From: JAHDCJ01 sp039028895
Lineage (GTDB): Bacteria; Bacteroidota; Bacteroidia; Chitinophagales; Saprospiraceae
Assembly: GCA_039028895.1 (NCBI GenBank)
Contig: JBCCHF010000009.1
Coordinates: 114,957 to 178,956 of the forward strand
Reading direction: 5' to 3'
Length of the DNA stretch: 64,000 bases
The position numbers and the translations under genes are program-made. Under the pieces are notes generated by a model that saw nothing but the letters and a program-made list of their open reading frames with translations, did not search any database and had not been told where the DNA came from. Shown one piece after another: positions 33,805 to 42,700 of the stretch. Every line of letters starts with the position of its first letter. Position 1 is the first letter of the stretch.

Positions 33805-34566
33805 ATGCAACAAGACCCTACAAAAAGATTTTCTGACCGTGTTGCCAACTACATTCTTTACAGGCCTGATTACCCTTCTTCCATAGTTCCTTTTCTTGAG
33901 TCGGCCATTGGACTTTCTGAAACATCTGTTATTGCTGATGTGGGTTCAGGAACTGGCAAGTCTTCAGCGGTTTTCCTTGAATATGGTTGCCCTGTTTATG
34001 CTGTTGAACCTAATGGCCCGATGCGATTAGCTGCAGAAGAAATATTTAATGCTTACAAGAATTTCCACAGCATTAACGCTACAGCTGAGTTGACGACATT
34101 GGGCGATTCTTCAGTGGATGTTATTATTTCCGGCCAGGCGTTTCACTGGTTTGATCCTGAAAAATCACGAGCAGAGTTTAGGCGCATACTTTCAGATACA
34201 GGTTGGGTGGTTTTGATCTGGAATACACGTAATCCGGAAAATGCCCCATTCATGGATGCATACAACTTGTTTGTTTCCGAGTATTCTGATGAATATGGAA
34301 AAATATATAAGCGCAGAACAGACACTGAAAATTTCGATTGTTTTTTTGGTCCCAATGCCTATCAGTATCACATTTTGCCTAACTCCCAGGAATTTTCTTT
34401 CGAAGGATTGAAGGGGCGATACCTTTCCAGTTCGTATGCGTTTAATGAAAGCCATCCGCAACATAGAGTAGCGATTGACAGGCTAAAATCAATATTTGAA
34501 ATGTATCAAAAGGATGGGAAAGTAGTAATGCCTTATAAGACCGAATTATTTTTTGGTCAGTTATAA
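33805..34566 (+). CDS. Class I SAM-dependent methyltransferase
   Basis: A 253-residue methyltransferase of the Methyltransf_11 type. It opens DPTKRFSDRVANYILYRPDYP, has the SAM-binding motif I VIADVGSGTGKSS (about residues 41-53), motif II VYAVEPNG, and an acidic DVIISGQAFHWF motif IV region. The substrate is unknown. It ends 6 bases from the convergent glycosyltransferase gene. Confidence 0.9.
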   Translation: MQQDPTKRFSDRVANYILYRPDYPSSIVPFLESAIGLSETSVIADVGSGTGKSSAVFLEYGCPVYAVEPNGPMRLAAEEIFNAYKNFHSINATAELTTLGDSSVDVIISGQAFHWFDPEKSRAEFRRILSDTGWVVLIWNTRNPENAPFMDAYNLFVSEYSDEYGKIYKRRTDTENFDCFFGPNAYQYHILPNSQEFSFEGLKGRYLSSSYAFNESHPQHRVAIDRLKSIFEMYQKDGKVVMPYKTELFFGQL

Positions 34567-34572
34567 CAACTT

Positions 34573-36621
34573 TCAGTGCTTTCTTCCAAGTTGTTTTACA
34601 GATTTCCAGATGATGGATAAGTCCTGCTGTGGATTATAATCTTTAGCGTACAGAAAATTCAGACGATTGATGGTTGGCGGGTCAACAGATTTCAGTCGAA
34701 TAGGATCCAGAGGAGACAGGATTCCTTCCTTCAGTTTTGGGAGGTTGATGTTGGATTTTTGTTCTCCGTGATAACCGACCCACGTTTTACGACCGATCAG
34801 GGTGCTGAAAATATTAGTAAAGAAGGTCATCTTTCCTTTCACAAGGAATATGACAAATGGAGAAAGGATGAATAAGACCAGGCTTGTAAGCAAATCCAAC
34901 CCTCGCTTATTACGTCGGTTCATAGTAGTTGCAATACTGAATTGAATATCGATGGTATAGAGGTCGCCAGCAGTGTTCTTTGAATTACTGCCGATGATGC
35001 TGAGACTCTTTTCAGGAACGATCTTATAGTCCTTTTCCGGCCCAAGCCGGGTCATCCATTGCATGATGCTTTGCGCAGAAATATCTGTCGAACAAAAAAT
35101 GATTTCGTTGACATTGTAGATATAGACCAACTCATCAAGCTGATCAATGTTACCGATAAAGCTGGATGAGTTATATGCGCTCTCAGGGGAGATTGTGCCA
35201 ATGAGGTTTTTCTGCACCTGTGCCTGGTAGATTAACGCCTGTACGCGCTTGCTTTCGGTCTCAGAACCAACGATGACTAGGTTACTTTTTCTCAATGCGC
35301 CAAGTTGCATGTTCCCAAACCTTAGATAATGGAGTCCGGCCCGCATGATCCATAATGAAAGCAAGCCACCAAAAGCACCCAGGAGGATCAAGGCCCTGGA
35401 ACTTCTGAGGTCAAGCGGCAGAAAACCATATACAGCGGCTATGACCAAAGTTCCAAATGCAAAACCTCGGATGAGTCTACCGATGTTAAATGGTTCATCG
35501 TATCCGCCATTGAAAAATAAGGTGCTTAACCAGATTGAAATATAAAGCGGTACATTAAAGGTCATGAACATTGGCAGGTAGTAGTCCGGGTCATTATACC
35601 GGGTGTTGGCCCAAACTTCCTTCAGGAAAAACATCATTGCGAAAATGATTAGGGCGTCGACCATTGGCAGCCATGCCTTTTTAAGGAAGTTGCTGAATAG
35701 TGTTAGTCCGGCTCTAAAGTAAATCGCCAGCTGCATGGCAAAAATGAAGATCCAAGCTGCTTGTCCGCGAAAGTGTTTCTTGGCGAAAATGATCATTGCC
35801 TTGTAAAAGACCCTGACATAATTCAAACTTCCCTTTCGCGTACTTTCCCCTTTGTAATGGATGATCGTGGTATCTGCGAAATAGTAATTTTTATTGCCAC
35901 CTTTGATGATTCTGTAGGAAAGATCAATGTCCTCACCATACATAAAAAAGGTTTCGTCAAGCAAACCAACCTGGTCCAACACTGACTTGCGCATCAGCAT
36001 AAAAGCGCCGGAAAGCACTTCTACTTCGTGTGTTTCATCTTTGCTGAGGAAACCCAGGTGATACCGGTTAAAAACTTTAGACTTGGGGAATAATCTTGAC
36101 AGGCCAAATGCTTTGCTGAAGGCTACAAAGGGGGAGGGAAATCCTCTTTTTGATTCCGGAAGGAATTTACCTCTGCCATCTATCATTTTTACCCCCAATC
36201 CACCTGCTTCAGGATGAGCTTCCATGAAGTTGAGGCATTTCTCAAACGTATCTTCTTCTACAACAGTGTCAGGGTTAAGCAAGAGGATGTAATCTCCATT
36301 GGCTTTTTCAATAGCCTGATTATTGGCCACAGAAAATCCGACATTTTCTTTATTGGCAATTAGCTTAACATCCGGAAATTTTTCTTCAACCATTGCCACT
36401 GAATCATCAACAGAGTCATTGTCAACGACAAAGATTTCAACATCGAGGTTATCAGCTGCTCTGTATACAGAAAAAAGCGCCTGTTCGAGGAAGTATTTTA
36501 CATTATAGTTGACAATAATAACCGAAAGACGAGGCAAGCCTGCAGGATTGGAAGTTTTTGCAGGCTTATCTTGAAGATGGGTAACCGTTTCTTCGGGCTT
36601 ATTCTTCATTGATTGCGTCAT
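34573..36621 (-). CDS. GT2 glycosyltransferase fused to a degenerate sugar-transferase module
   Basis: A 682-residue multi-domain membrane protein. Residues about 28-280 form a WbbL-type GT2 domain (SVIIVNYNVKYFLEQAL, VDNDSVDD, LLLNPDTVVEED, MYGEDIDLSYRI). Several membrane helices follow (about 300-450). A CoA-binding-like domain (about 455-580; NLVIVGSETESKRVQALIY) leads into a segment resembling polyprenyl-phosphate sugar transferases (NKRGLDLLTSLVLFILSPF), but the usual RxG-and-KFRSM catalytic core is missing. It should act in surface glycan assembly. It overlaps recR by 23 bases; an alternative ATG lies at 36609. Confidence 0.85.
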   Translation of the reverse strand: MTQSMKNKPEETVTHLQDKPAKTSNPAGLPRLSVIIVNYNVKYFLEQALFSVYRAADNLDVEIFVVDNDSVDDSVAMVEEKFPDVKLIANKENVGFSVANNQAIEKANGDYILLLNPDTVVEEDTFEKCLNFMEAHPEAGGLGVKMIDGRGKFLPESKRGFPSPFVAFSKAFGLSRLFPKSKVFNRYHLGFLSKDETHEVEVLSGAFMLMRKSVLDQVGLLDETFFMYGEDIDLSYRIIKGGNKNYYFADTTIIHYKGESTRKGSLNYVRVFYKAMIIFAKKHFRGQAAWIFIFAMQLAIYFRAGLTLFSNFLKKAWLPMVDALIIFAMMFFLKEVWANTRYNDPDYYLPMFMTFNVPLYISIWLSTLFFNGGYDEPFNIGRLIRGFAFGTLVIAAVYGFLPLDLRSSRALILLGAFGGLLSLWIMRAGLHYLRFGNMQLGALRKSNLVIVGSETESKRVQALIYQAQVQKNLIGTISPESAYNSSSFIGNIDQLDELVYIYNVNEIIFCSTDISAQSIMQWMTRLGPEKDYKIVPEKSLSIIGSNSKNTAGDLYTIDIQFSIATTMNRRNKRGLDLLTSLVLFILSPFVIFLVKGKMTFFTNIFSTLIGRKTWVGYHGEQKSNINLPKLKEGILSPLDPIRLKSVDPPTINRLNFLYAKDYNPQQDLSIIWKSVKQLGRKH

Positions 36622-37222
36622 TCAGATAGGGGCGACGGGCTGCTATCGACCGGCCAAGGGTCAGTTCGTCAGTATATTCAAGCTCACCGCCAAATGCAAT
36701 GCCCCGGGCTAGTGTACTTACACTCAGTCCAAGGGATTTAAGTTGTTTTGAGAGGTAAAAAATCGTTGTATCGCCTTCAATCGTAGGACTTATAGCCATA
36801 ATCACTTCCCTGGCTCCATTTGATTTGACACGCTCCATCAGTGACTCGATATTGAGGTCGGATGGACCAACCCCGTCAATTGGGGAGATTACGCCACCCA
36901 GCACATGGTAGAGGCCCCGGTATTGATTAGTGTTTTCGATGGCCATAATATCCTTGATACTTTCAACTACACAAATCAATCCCGAATCCCTTGATTTGTC
37001 GGTACAAATCGAACAGATAGGGTCATCAGAAATATTATGACAAGAAGAGCAGAACTTGATTTGCTCCCGCATCCTGGTAATGGAATCGCCAAATTTGTTG
37101 ACTGTTTCCTTATCTTCTTTTAGTAGATGCAGCACAAGTCTTAAAGCTGTTTTGCGGCCAATTCCGGGAAGGGAAGCAAATGCCTCGACAGCCTCTTCTA
37201 TCAGTTTCGATGAAAAATTCAT
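36599..37222 (-). CDS. recR: Recombination mediator RecR
   Basis: Works with RecO and RecF to load RecA at gaps. The 207-residue protein has an N-terminal helix-hairpin-helix (SLPGIGRKTALRLVLHLL), a four-cysteine zinc finger (CSSCHNISDDPICSIC, about 57-72), a Toprim domain (about 80-175; ICVVESIKDIMAIE, YHVLGGVISPIDGVGP) and a conserved C-terminal Walker-B-like segment. It is upstream of and overlaps the GT2 fusion gene; the pairing probably reflects compact packing rather than shared function. Confidence 0.96.
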   Translation of the reverse strand: MNFSSKLIEEAVEAFASLPGIGRKTALRLVLHLLKEDKETVNKFGDSITRMREQIKFCSSCHNISDDPICSICTDKSRDSGLICVVESIKDIMAIENTNQYRGLYHVLGGVISPIDGVGPSDLNIESLMERVKSNGAREVIMAISPTIEGDTTIFYLSKQLKSLGLSVSTLARGIAFGGELEYTDELTLGRSIAARRPYLNDAINEE

Positions 37223-37349
37223 GGTCAGTAAAGGTAACGGTTTTTAGTGGTATTGCTATCTTGCGGAGCTTTTATGTTTCTTCGTGTTGTCGGTTAATAA
37301 AAGTATCCGCAACAGTGAATATAGATTATCATTAAACGATAAACCAAAA

Positions 37350-38432
37350 ATGCAAAATACATACGTCGCCATCATGGCCGGAGGGATTGGTAGTCGGTTT
37401 TGGCCGGGTAGCAGAACTCATCGTCCAAAACAGTTTCTGGATATTATGGGTGTAGGGAAATCATTGATTAGAATGACCTTCGAGCGTTTTCTGGAAGTAT
37501 GCCCCAAAGAAAATATCTACATTCTGACCAATGAATTGTACAAGGAACAGGTTTTAGAGCATTTGCCAGAGCTAACTGAAAGCCAGGTGCTTTGCGAACC
37601 TTCGCGTAATAATACCGCACCATGTATCGCCTACACTGCTTTTAAATTGCAGGGGTTAAACCCAAATGCGAATTTCATCGTTGCGCCTTCTGATCATGTT
37701 ATTCTTAACGAACCGGCCTTTGTCCAAACCGTAAATAAGGCATTGAACTTTGTGGCTGAAAACCAGGCATTAGTGACGCTGGGCATTCAGCCGACCAGGC
37801 CTGATACCGGGTATGGTTATATCAATTACAGTAAAGATAATGATGCTGACGGTGTTCATGAAGTATTTAATTTCATGGAAAAACCGATCCTTGAAAAAGC
37901 TAAGGAATACCTGGCGAGTGGTAATTTTCTTTGGAATGCCGGTATTTTCATTTGGAATGTCAACACCATTGTCGATGCTTTTAAACTGCATGCGCCTGAT
38001 ATCTTTTCTATTTTCTCAGGTATTCAAAGTCGGTTGAATACCGAAGAAGAGCAGGCTGTTATCAATGAGTATTACCCTAAGAATCCAAAGATCTCAATTG
38101 ACTTTGCGATCATGGAACGGGCGGATAATGTGTACACGATTCCTTCCGACTTTGGCTGGTCTGACCTTGGTACATGGAATTCTCTACATGTAGAATCTTC
38201 AGGGAAGGATGATAATAATAATCTTGCTTTTTCTGATAACGTGATGTTGGAGGAAAGTAAAAATTGCCTGATCAGAACTCCAGAAGATAAACTTGTGGTG
38301 ATCAGGGGTCTGGATAATTTTATTATTGTTGATGAAGGAGATGTTCTTCTGATTTATCCAAAATCAGAAGAACAGGATATCAAAAGGGTTACAGGGGAAG
38401 TAAAAGAACAGACTGGCGACCAATTTCTTTAA
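37350..38432 (+). CDS. Mannose-1-phosphate guanylyltransferase
   Basis: Makes GDP-mannose from GTP and mannose-1-phosphate for surface glycans. The 360-residue protein from the ATG at 37350 begins MQNTYVAIMAGGIGSRFWPG with the nucleotide-binding GGxGxRxxP loop and RPKQF, followed by IVAPSDHVI, GIQPTRPDTGYGYI, EKP and FLWNAGIFIWN. A GTG 66 bases upstream is in frame but adds non-conserved residues. It lacks a C-terminal phosphomannose isomerase domain. Divergent from recR; convergent with the DUF456 gene. Confidence 0.93.
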   Translation: MQNTYVAIMAGGIGSRFWPGSRTHRPKQFLDIMGVGKSLIRMTFERFLEVCPKENIYILTNELYKEQVLEHLPELTESQVLCEPSRNNTAPCIAYTAFKLQGLNPNANFIVAPSDHVILNEPAFVQTVNKALNFVAENQALVTLGIQPTRPDTGYGYINYSKDNDADGVHEVFNFMEKPILEKAKEYLASGNFLWNAGIFIWNVNTIVDAFKLHAPDIFSIFSGIQSRLNTEEEQAVINEYYPKNPKISIDFAIMERADNVYTIPSDFGWSDLGTWNSLHVESSGKDDNNNLAFSDNVMLEESKNCLIRTPEDKLVVIRGLDNFIIVDEGDVLLIYPKSEEQDIKRVTGEVKEQTGDQFL

Positions 38433-38452
38433 TAGTCTAGGTCTGCATTAAT

Positions 38453-38971
38453 TTAAAATGAGCCGAGAATACTGCCACCGGCGAAAGCAGTAATTCGCCA
38501 AAGAACAACAACGCCAATTACGATGGCGATCACCAATTTAATGACCGTTCCCACCACAAAGCCCAGGAAATTGCCGAATCCGGATTTCATAGCGGACTGA
38601 ATTTGTTTTCCGCCAAGGAGATCACCTGCAATTGCACCAAGCAATGGTCCCAGGATCAAGCCGATAGGTGGGAATGACAAACCGATAAATGTTCCGATAA
38701 TACCACCCCAGATGCCGGCTTTTGTACCACCAAATTTCTTGGTTGCGGCGGCAGGAACAATAAAGTCTGCGAGCAGTCCGATCACAGCGACAACACCCCA
38801 AATAAGGATTCCACTGGTGCCAAAGGCATTCTCAGCTCCTGTAAAGGAGTAAGCCAGTACTGCTAGCCAGGAAAGTAAAGGCCCGGGCAGCCCGGGAACG
38901 ATACAGCCAATGATGCCCAGGGCTACAAGTGCGATGGCCCCTACAATAAGGAATATGGTTAATGCGGTCAT
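38453..38971 (-). CDS. DUF456 domain membrane protein
   Basis: A 172-residue inner-membrane protein, almost entirely hydrophobic, with five or so helices and the family hallmarks GIIGCIVPGLPGPLLSW near the N-terminus, a Gly-rich FGGTKAGIWGGIIGTFIG segment and GPLLGAIAGDLLGG. Function unknown. It lies about 114 bases after the gamma-carbonic anhydrase gene on the same strand and 20 bases from the convergent mannose enzyme gene. Confidence 0.88.
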   Translation of the reverse strand: MTALTIFLIVGAIALVALGIIGCIVPGLPGPLLSWLAVLAYSFTGAENAFGTSGILIWGVVAVIGLLADFIVPAAATKKFGGTKAGIWGGIIGTFIGLSFPPIGLILGPLLGAIAGDLLGGKQIQSAMKSGFGNFLGFVVGTVIKLVIAIVIGVVVLWRITAFAGGSILGSF

Positions 38972-39085
38972 TTATTTTGTTGTCTGTTGGCAATGGGCAA
39001 AATAGTGGGTGAGAAGGGTTGGTGCAAAAATCTGCTACAAACGATATGGAATTAACGACGAACTTCTTCAATTTTTAATCAGCAG

Positions 39086-39604
39086 TCACTCCTCGGAATA
39101 CCATCCTGCGTACATCACATAATTATCTGCCAGTTGGGTAATAATCGTATTGAACTGGTCGGGGTCAATTTTTTTGACCTTCCTGGCGGGGGTACCTGCA
39201 TAGATCCATCCTGATTCGAGATGACTATTTTCGAGAACTACAGCCCCAGCCGCAACCAGGCAATTGGATTCAACCACGGCATGATCCATTACGATGGCCC
39301 CCATTCCGATAAGGACATGATCATGAATGGTACAACCATGAACGATGGCATTATGTCCAATGGAAACATTATTCCCGATGGTGGTAGCCGCTTTTTTATA
39401 GGTGCAATGGATGATTGCGCCATCCTGCACATTTACCTTCTCACCTATCCTAATGCTGTTAACATCACCTCGCAGAACAGCATTAAACCATACACTGCAA
39501 TTATTACCTATGATCACATCACCTGTAATTACCGCATTATCAGACAAGTAACAGTTTTCGCCAAATTCCGGGGTATTCCCTAATACTGATTTTATTATTG
39601 CCAT
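39086..39604 (-). CDS. Gamma-carbonic anhydrase-like hexapeptide protein
   Basis: A 172-residue left-handed beta-helix protein (YrdA/PaaY/CaiE type). Hexapeptide repeats run from about 12 to 135 (NAVITGDVIIGNNCSVWFNA), with the three metal-ligand histidines in place: His66 (AIIHCTY), His84 and His89 (SIGHNAIVHG). Members are zinc or iron gamma-carbonic anhydrases or related CoA-thioesterase-like proteins; activity here is not proven. Divergent from the giant T9SS gene. Confidence 0.92.
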   Translation of the reverse strand: MAIIKSVLGNTPEFGENCYLSDNAVITGDVIIGNNCSVWFNAVLRGDVNSIRIGEKVNVQDGAIIHCTYKKAATTIGNNVSIGHNAIVHGCTIHDHVLIGMGAIVMDHAVVESNCLVAAGAVVLENSHLESGWIYAGTPARKVKKIDPDQFNTIITQLADNYVMYAGWYSEE

Positions 39605-39743
39605 AGCGGTTACAATGAAGTGGATAGAGGTGAAAAATCAATGGAATGTAGTCAAAATAAGATAGTTCATTTTTTTTCAATAGCTTAAAAATATTTAATA
39701 ACTTGATTCACCAAAACTTTTACCAAAACGAAAATCATAAACT

Positions 39744-42700
39744 ATGCGAAACACTAACACTCTTTTCTTGCTGTTAGTTGGACTGTTAATCTTCTGTTCC
39801 GTTCAGGTATCGGCACAGATTACAACCTTTCCTTATAATGAAGATTTCGAGGCGTTTTCAGCGTGTGGTAACAACTTCGACCCATGTAATTTTGACTGCT
39901 CTGCAGCACCTGCCAATATGTGGGTACAAGATAACACCGACGATGACGACTGGCGTATTGATAATGGAGAGACGCCTTCAGGAGGCACTGGTCCGGACAT
40001 GGATAATAACCCTGGCACATTAGCTGGACTATATCTATTCACTGAGGCTTCCGGGTGTGCTGGTCAAATCAGTCGAATTGTCTCTCCGGAATTTGACGTT
40101 TCAGCGTTGAATAACCCATTTGTTGACTTTTATATCCATATGTTTGGTACCGCTGTAATGGGTACAATGAGCCTAGAGATGACCACTGATGGTGGTACAA
40201 CATGGAATGAACTATGGACCACCTCAGGTCCGCTCCAAGGTATGATGGCTGATGATTGGGCATTGCAGGAAGTCAGCTTGATGAACCCGGGAGGCGTTAT
40301 TCAATTACGCTGGGTAGGTTTGACAGGAACCGGCTTTCAGTCAGATATGTCGCTTGATGATATTCGCGTTTATGATCGTCCAGATACAGATGTGAAGGTT
40401 GCTTCTATCGATCAACCAGAAAGTGGTTGCGGTCTTTCAGCAACTCAACAAGTAACGGTTACTCTTGAAAATCTAAGTTCTTCAGCAGTCATGACTATCC
40501 CAATTGAAGTACAGATCAATGGAGGTGGTTACTCGTCTGTTGGTTCTTACATGGGGAACATTCCTACTGGGGGAACGGATACATACTCCTTTACAGTAGA
40601 CCTTTCAATCCCTGGTATTTATGACATTGATGTCAGAGCACAATTCCCAATGGATGGTGATGCCAGTAATGATGTTGCTTCTAAATCAGTAGAACATTTT
40701 ACACCAATTACGACTTTTCCTTTGGTTGAAGATTTCGAGGCCTGGTCATTATGTGGAAATAACTTTGACCCATGTGACTTCGATTGTTCTGCTTCCGTTG
40801 CTAACGGCTGGCAACAGTCTTCAAGTGATGGTGATGACTGGCGTGTTGATAATGGAGAGACGCCTTCAGGAGGCACTGGTCCGGACATGGATAATAACCC
40901 TGGAACACTCCAGGGCCAATACCTTTTCACGGAAGCATCCGGATGTAACGGTGTAGAAAGTATTTTGCTTTCACCTTGTCTGGATTTAAGTGTATTGGGC
41001 AATCCATTCGTTGATTTCTACATTCACATGTTTGGTGATGATCAGGGAACGATGAGTCTTGAGATGACCCAGGATGGTGGTACCACCTGGACTGAACTAT
41101 GGTCAAATACTGGTCAGCTCCAGGCAGCAATGGATGATGACTGGGCGCTTCAGGAAGTAAGCCTGACAAACCCCGGTACCATTATACAATTACGTTGGAT
41201 CGCTTTAACAGGTCCTGGTTTCGAGTCGGACATGTCACTAGATGACATTCGCATTTACGACAGGCCTGATACTGACGTAGGAATTGAATCAATTGACTCC
41301 CCTGGTGATGGCTGTGGATTTTCTTCGATGCAAGACGTCACCATTACCCTGAAAAACCAAAGTGCAGACCCTGTAACAGACATTCCTGTATTTGCTCAGG
41401 TCAATGGTGGTGGCTATATGCCAGAAGGTATGTACACCGGTTCTATTCCTTCAGGCGGTACAGATCAGTATACTTTTCAATTGGATCTGTCTACTCCAGG
41501 ATTTTATGATATTGATGTTGCAATTTCTTTCCCTAATGATGGCGACCTCACCAATGACTCACTATCAACAACGGTTGAGAATATTGTTCCTATTTCTACC
41601 TTTCCATGGAACGAAGATTTTGAAAGCTTTAATCTTTGCGGTAATGCCTTTAATCCTTGTGACTTTGATTGTGCAGCAGCTGTTGCCAACGGATGGATCC
41701 AGGATGAAAATGAAGGAGATGACTGGCGTGTAGATAACGGTGGTACACCTTCAACCGGCACGGGTCCGGCAATTGACAATAATCCGGGAACTGCCCTGGG
41801 GCGTTATCTATGGGTTGAGGCATCAGGCTGTAGTAATGTTACCAGTTATATCCAGACTCCATGTATGGATATTTCAGTATTGAGTAATCCTTTCGTCGAC
41901 TTCTATTACCATATGTTTGGTATCAACCAGGGCACTATGAGTGTTTCTGTTACTTCAGATGATGGAGCTACCTGGACGCAACTCTGGTCAAACACTGGAG
42001 AAGTCCAAGCCTCTGACATGGAACCATGGGAGTTAGCTAGTGCTTCACTTTCAGGTCATGGTCCGGTTGTAAAATTGCGTTTTGAGGCATTGACTGGTTC
42101 AGGCTTTGAATCAGATATGGCCCTTGATGATGTGACGGTATACGATCGTCCTGATTGGGACGTCAACGTTGTTGATATCATTTCACCTGCAGAGGGTTGT
42201 GGACTTCCTGCCAATTCGATGGTAACGGTCGTTCTTGAAAGCTTAAGTATTGGTGATACATCAATTGTTCCTGTTGCTTATCAGGTGAACAATGGACCAA
42301 TTGAGGTTGATACTTTTGAAGCAACCATCTCTCCGAATATACCAGAAACATTTACGTTTGATGTAGGAGCTGATCTTTCTATGCCTGGCATCTATGAAGT
42401 TACAGCCTGGACTCAGTTTGAGCCAGATGGAGATCATACCAATGATACGACTACGGTATTTGTAAACAGTATTCCTACCATTACAACTTATCCATATATA
42501 ATGGATTGGGAGAATGGTCCTGAAGGTTGGAGTACAGAAGGCGATATGAGCTCATGGGAGCTTGGTATGCCGGCTGGCCCGATCATTAACACTGCTTTTA
42601 GTGGTCAAAATGCCTGGGTTACCAATCTTACCGGCTCTTATAACCCTAATGAGATTTCCTACCTACTTTCTCCTTGTTTTGACTTTAGTGCGATTCCGGT

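Noticed and set aside
37284..37349. The GTG start adding 22 residues to the mannose-1-phosphate guanylyltransferase
   Set aside because: The extra residues are not conserved-looking, and the ATG at 37350 places the nucleotide-binding loop at the usual distance from the N-terminus.
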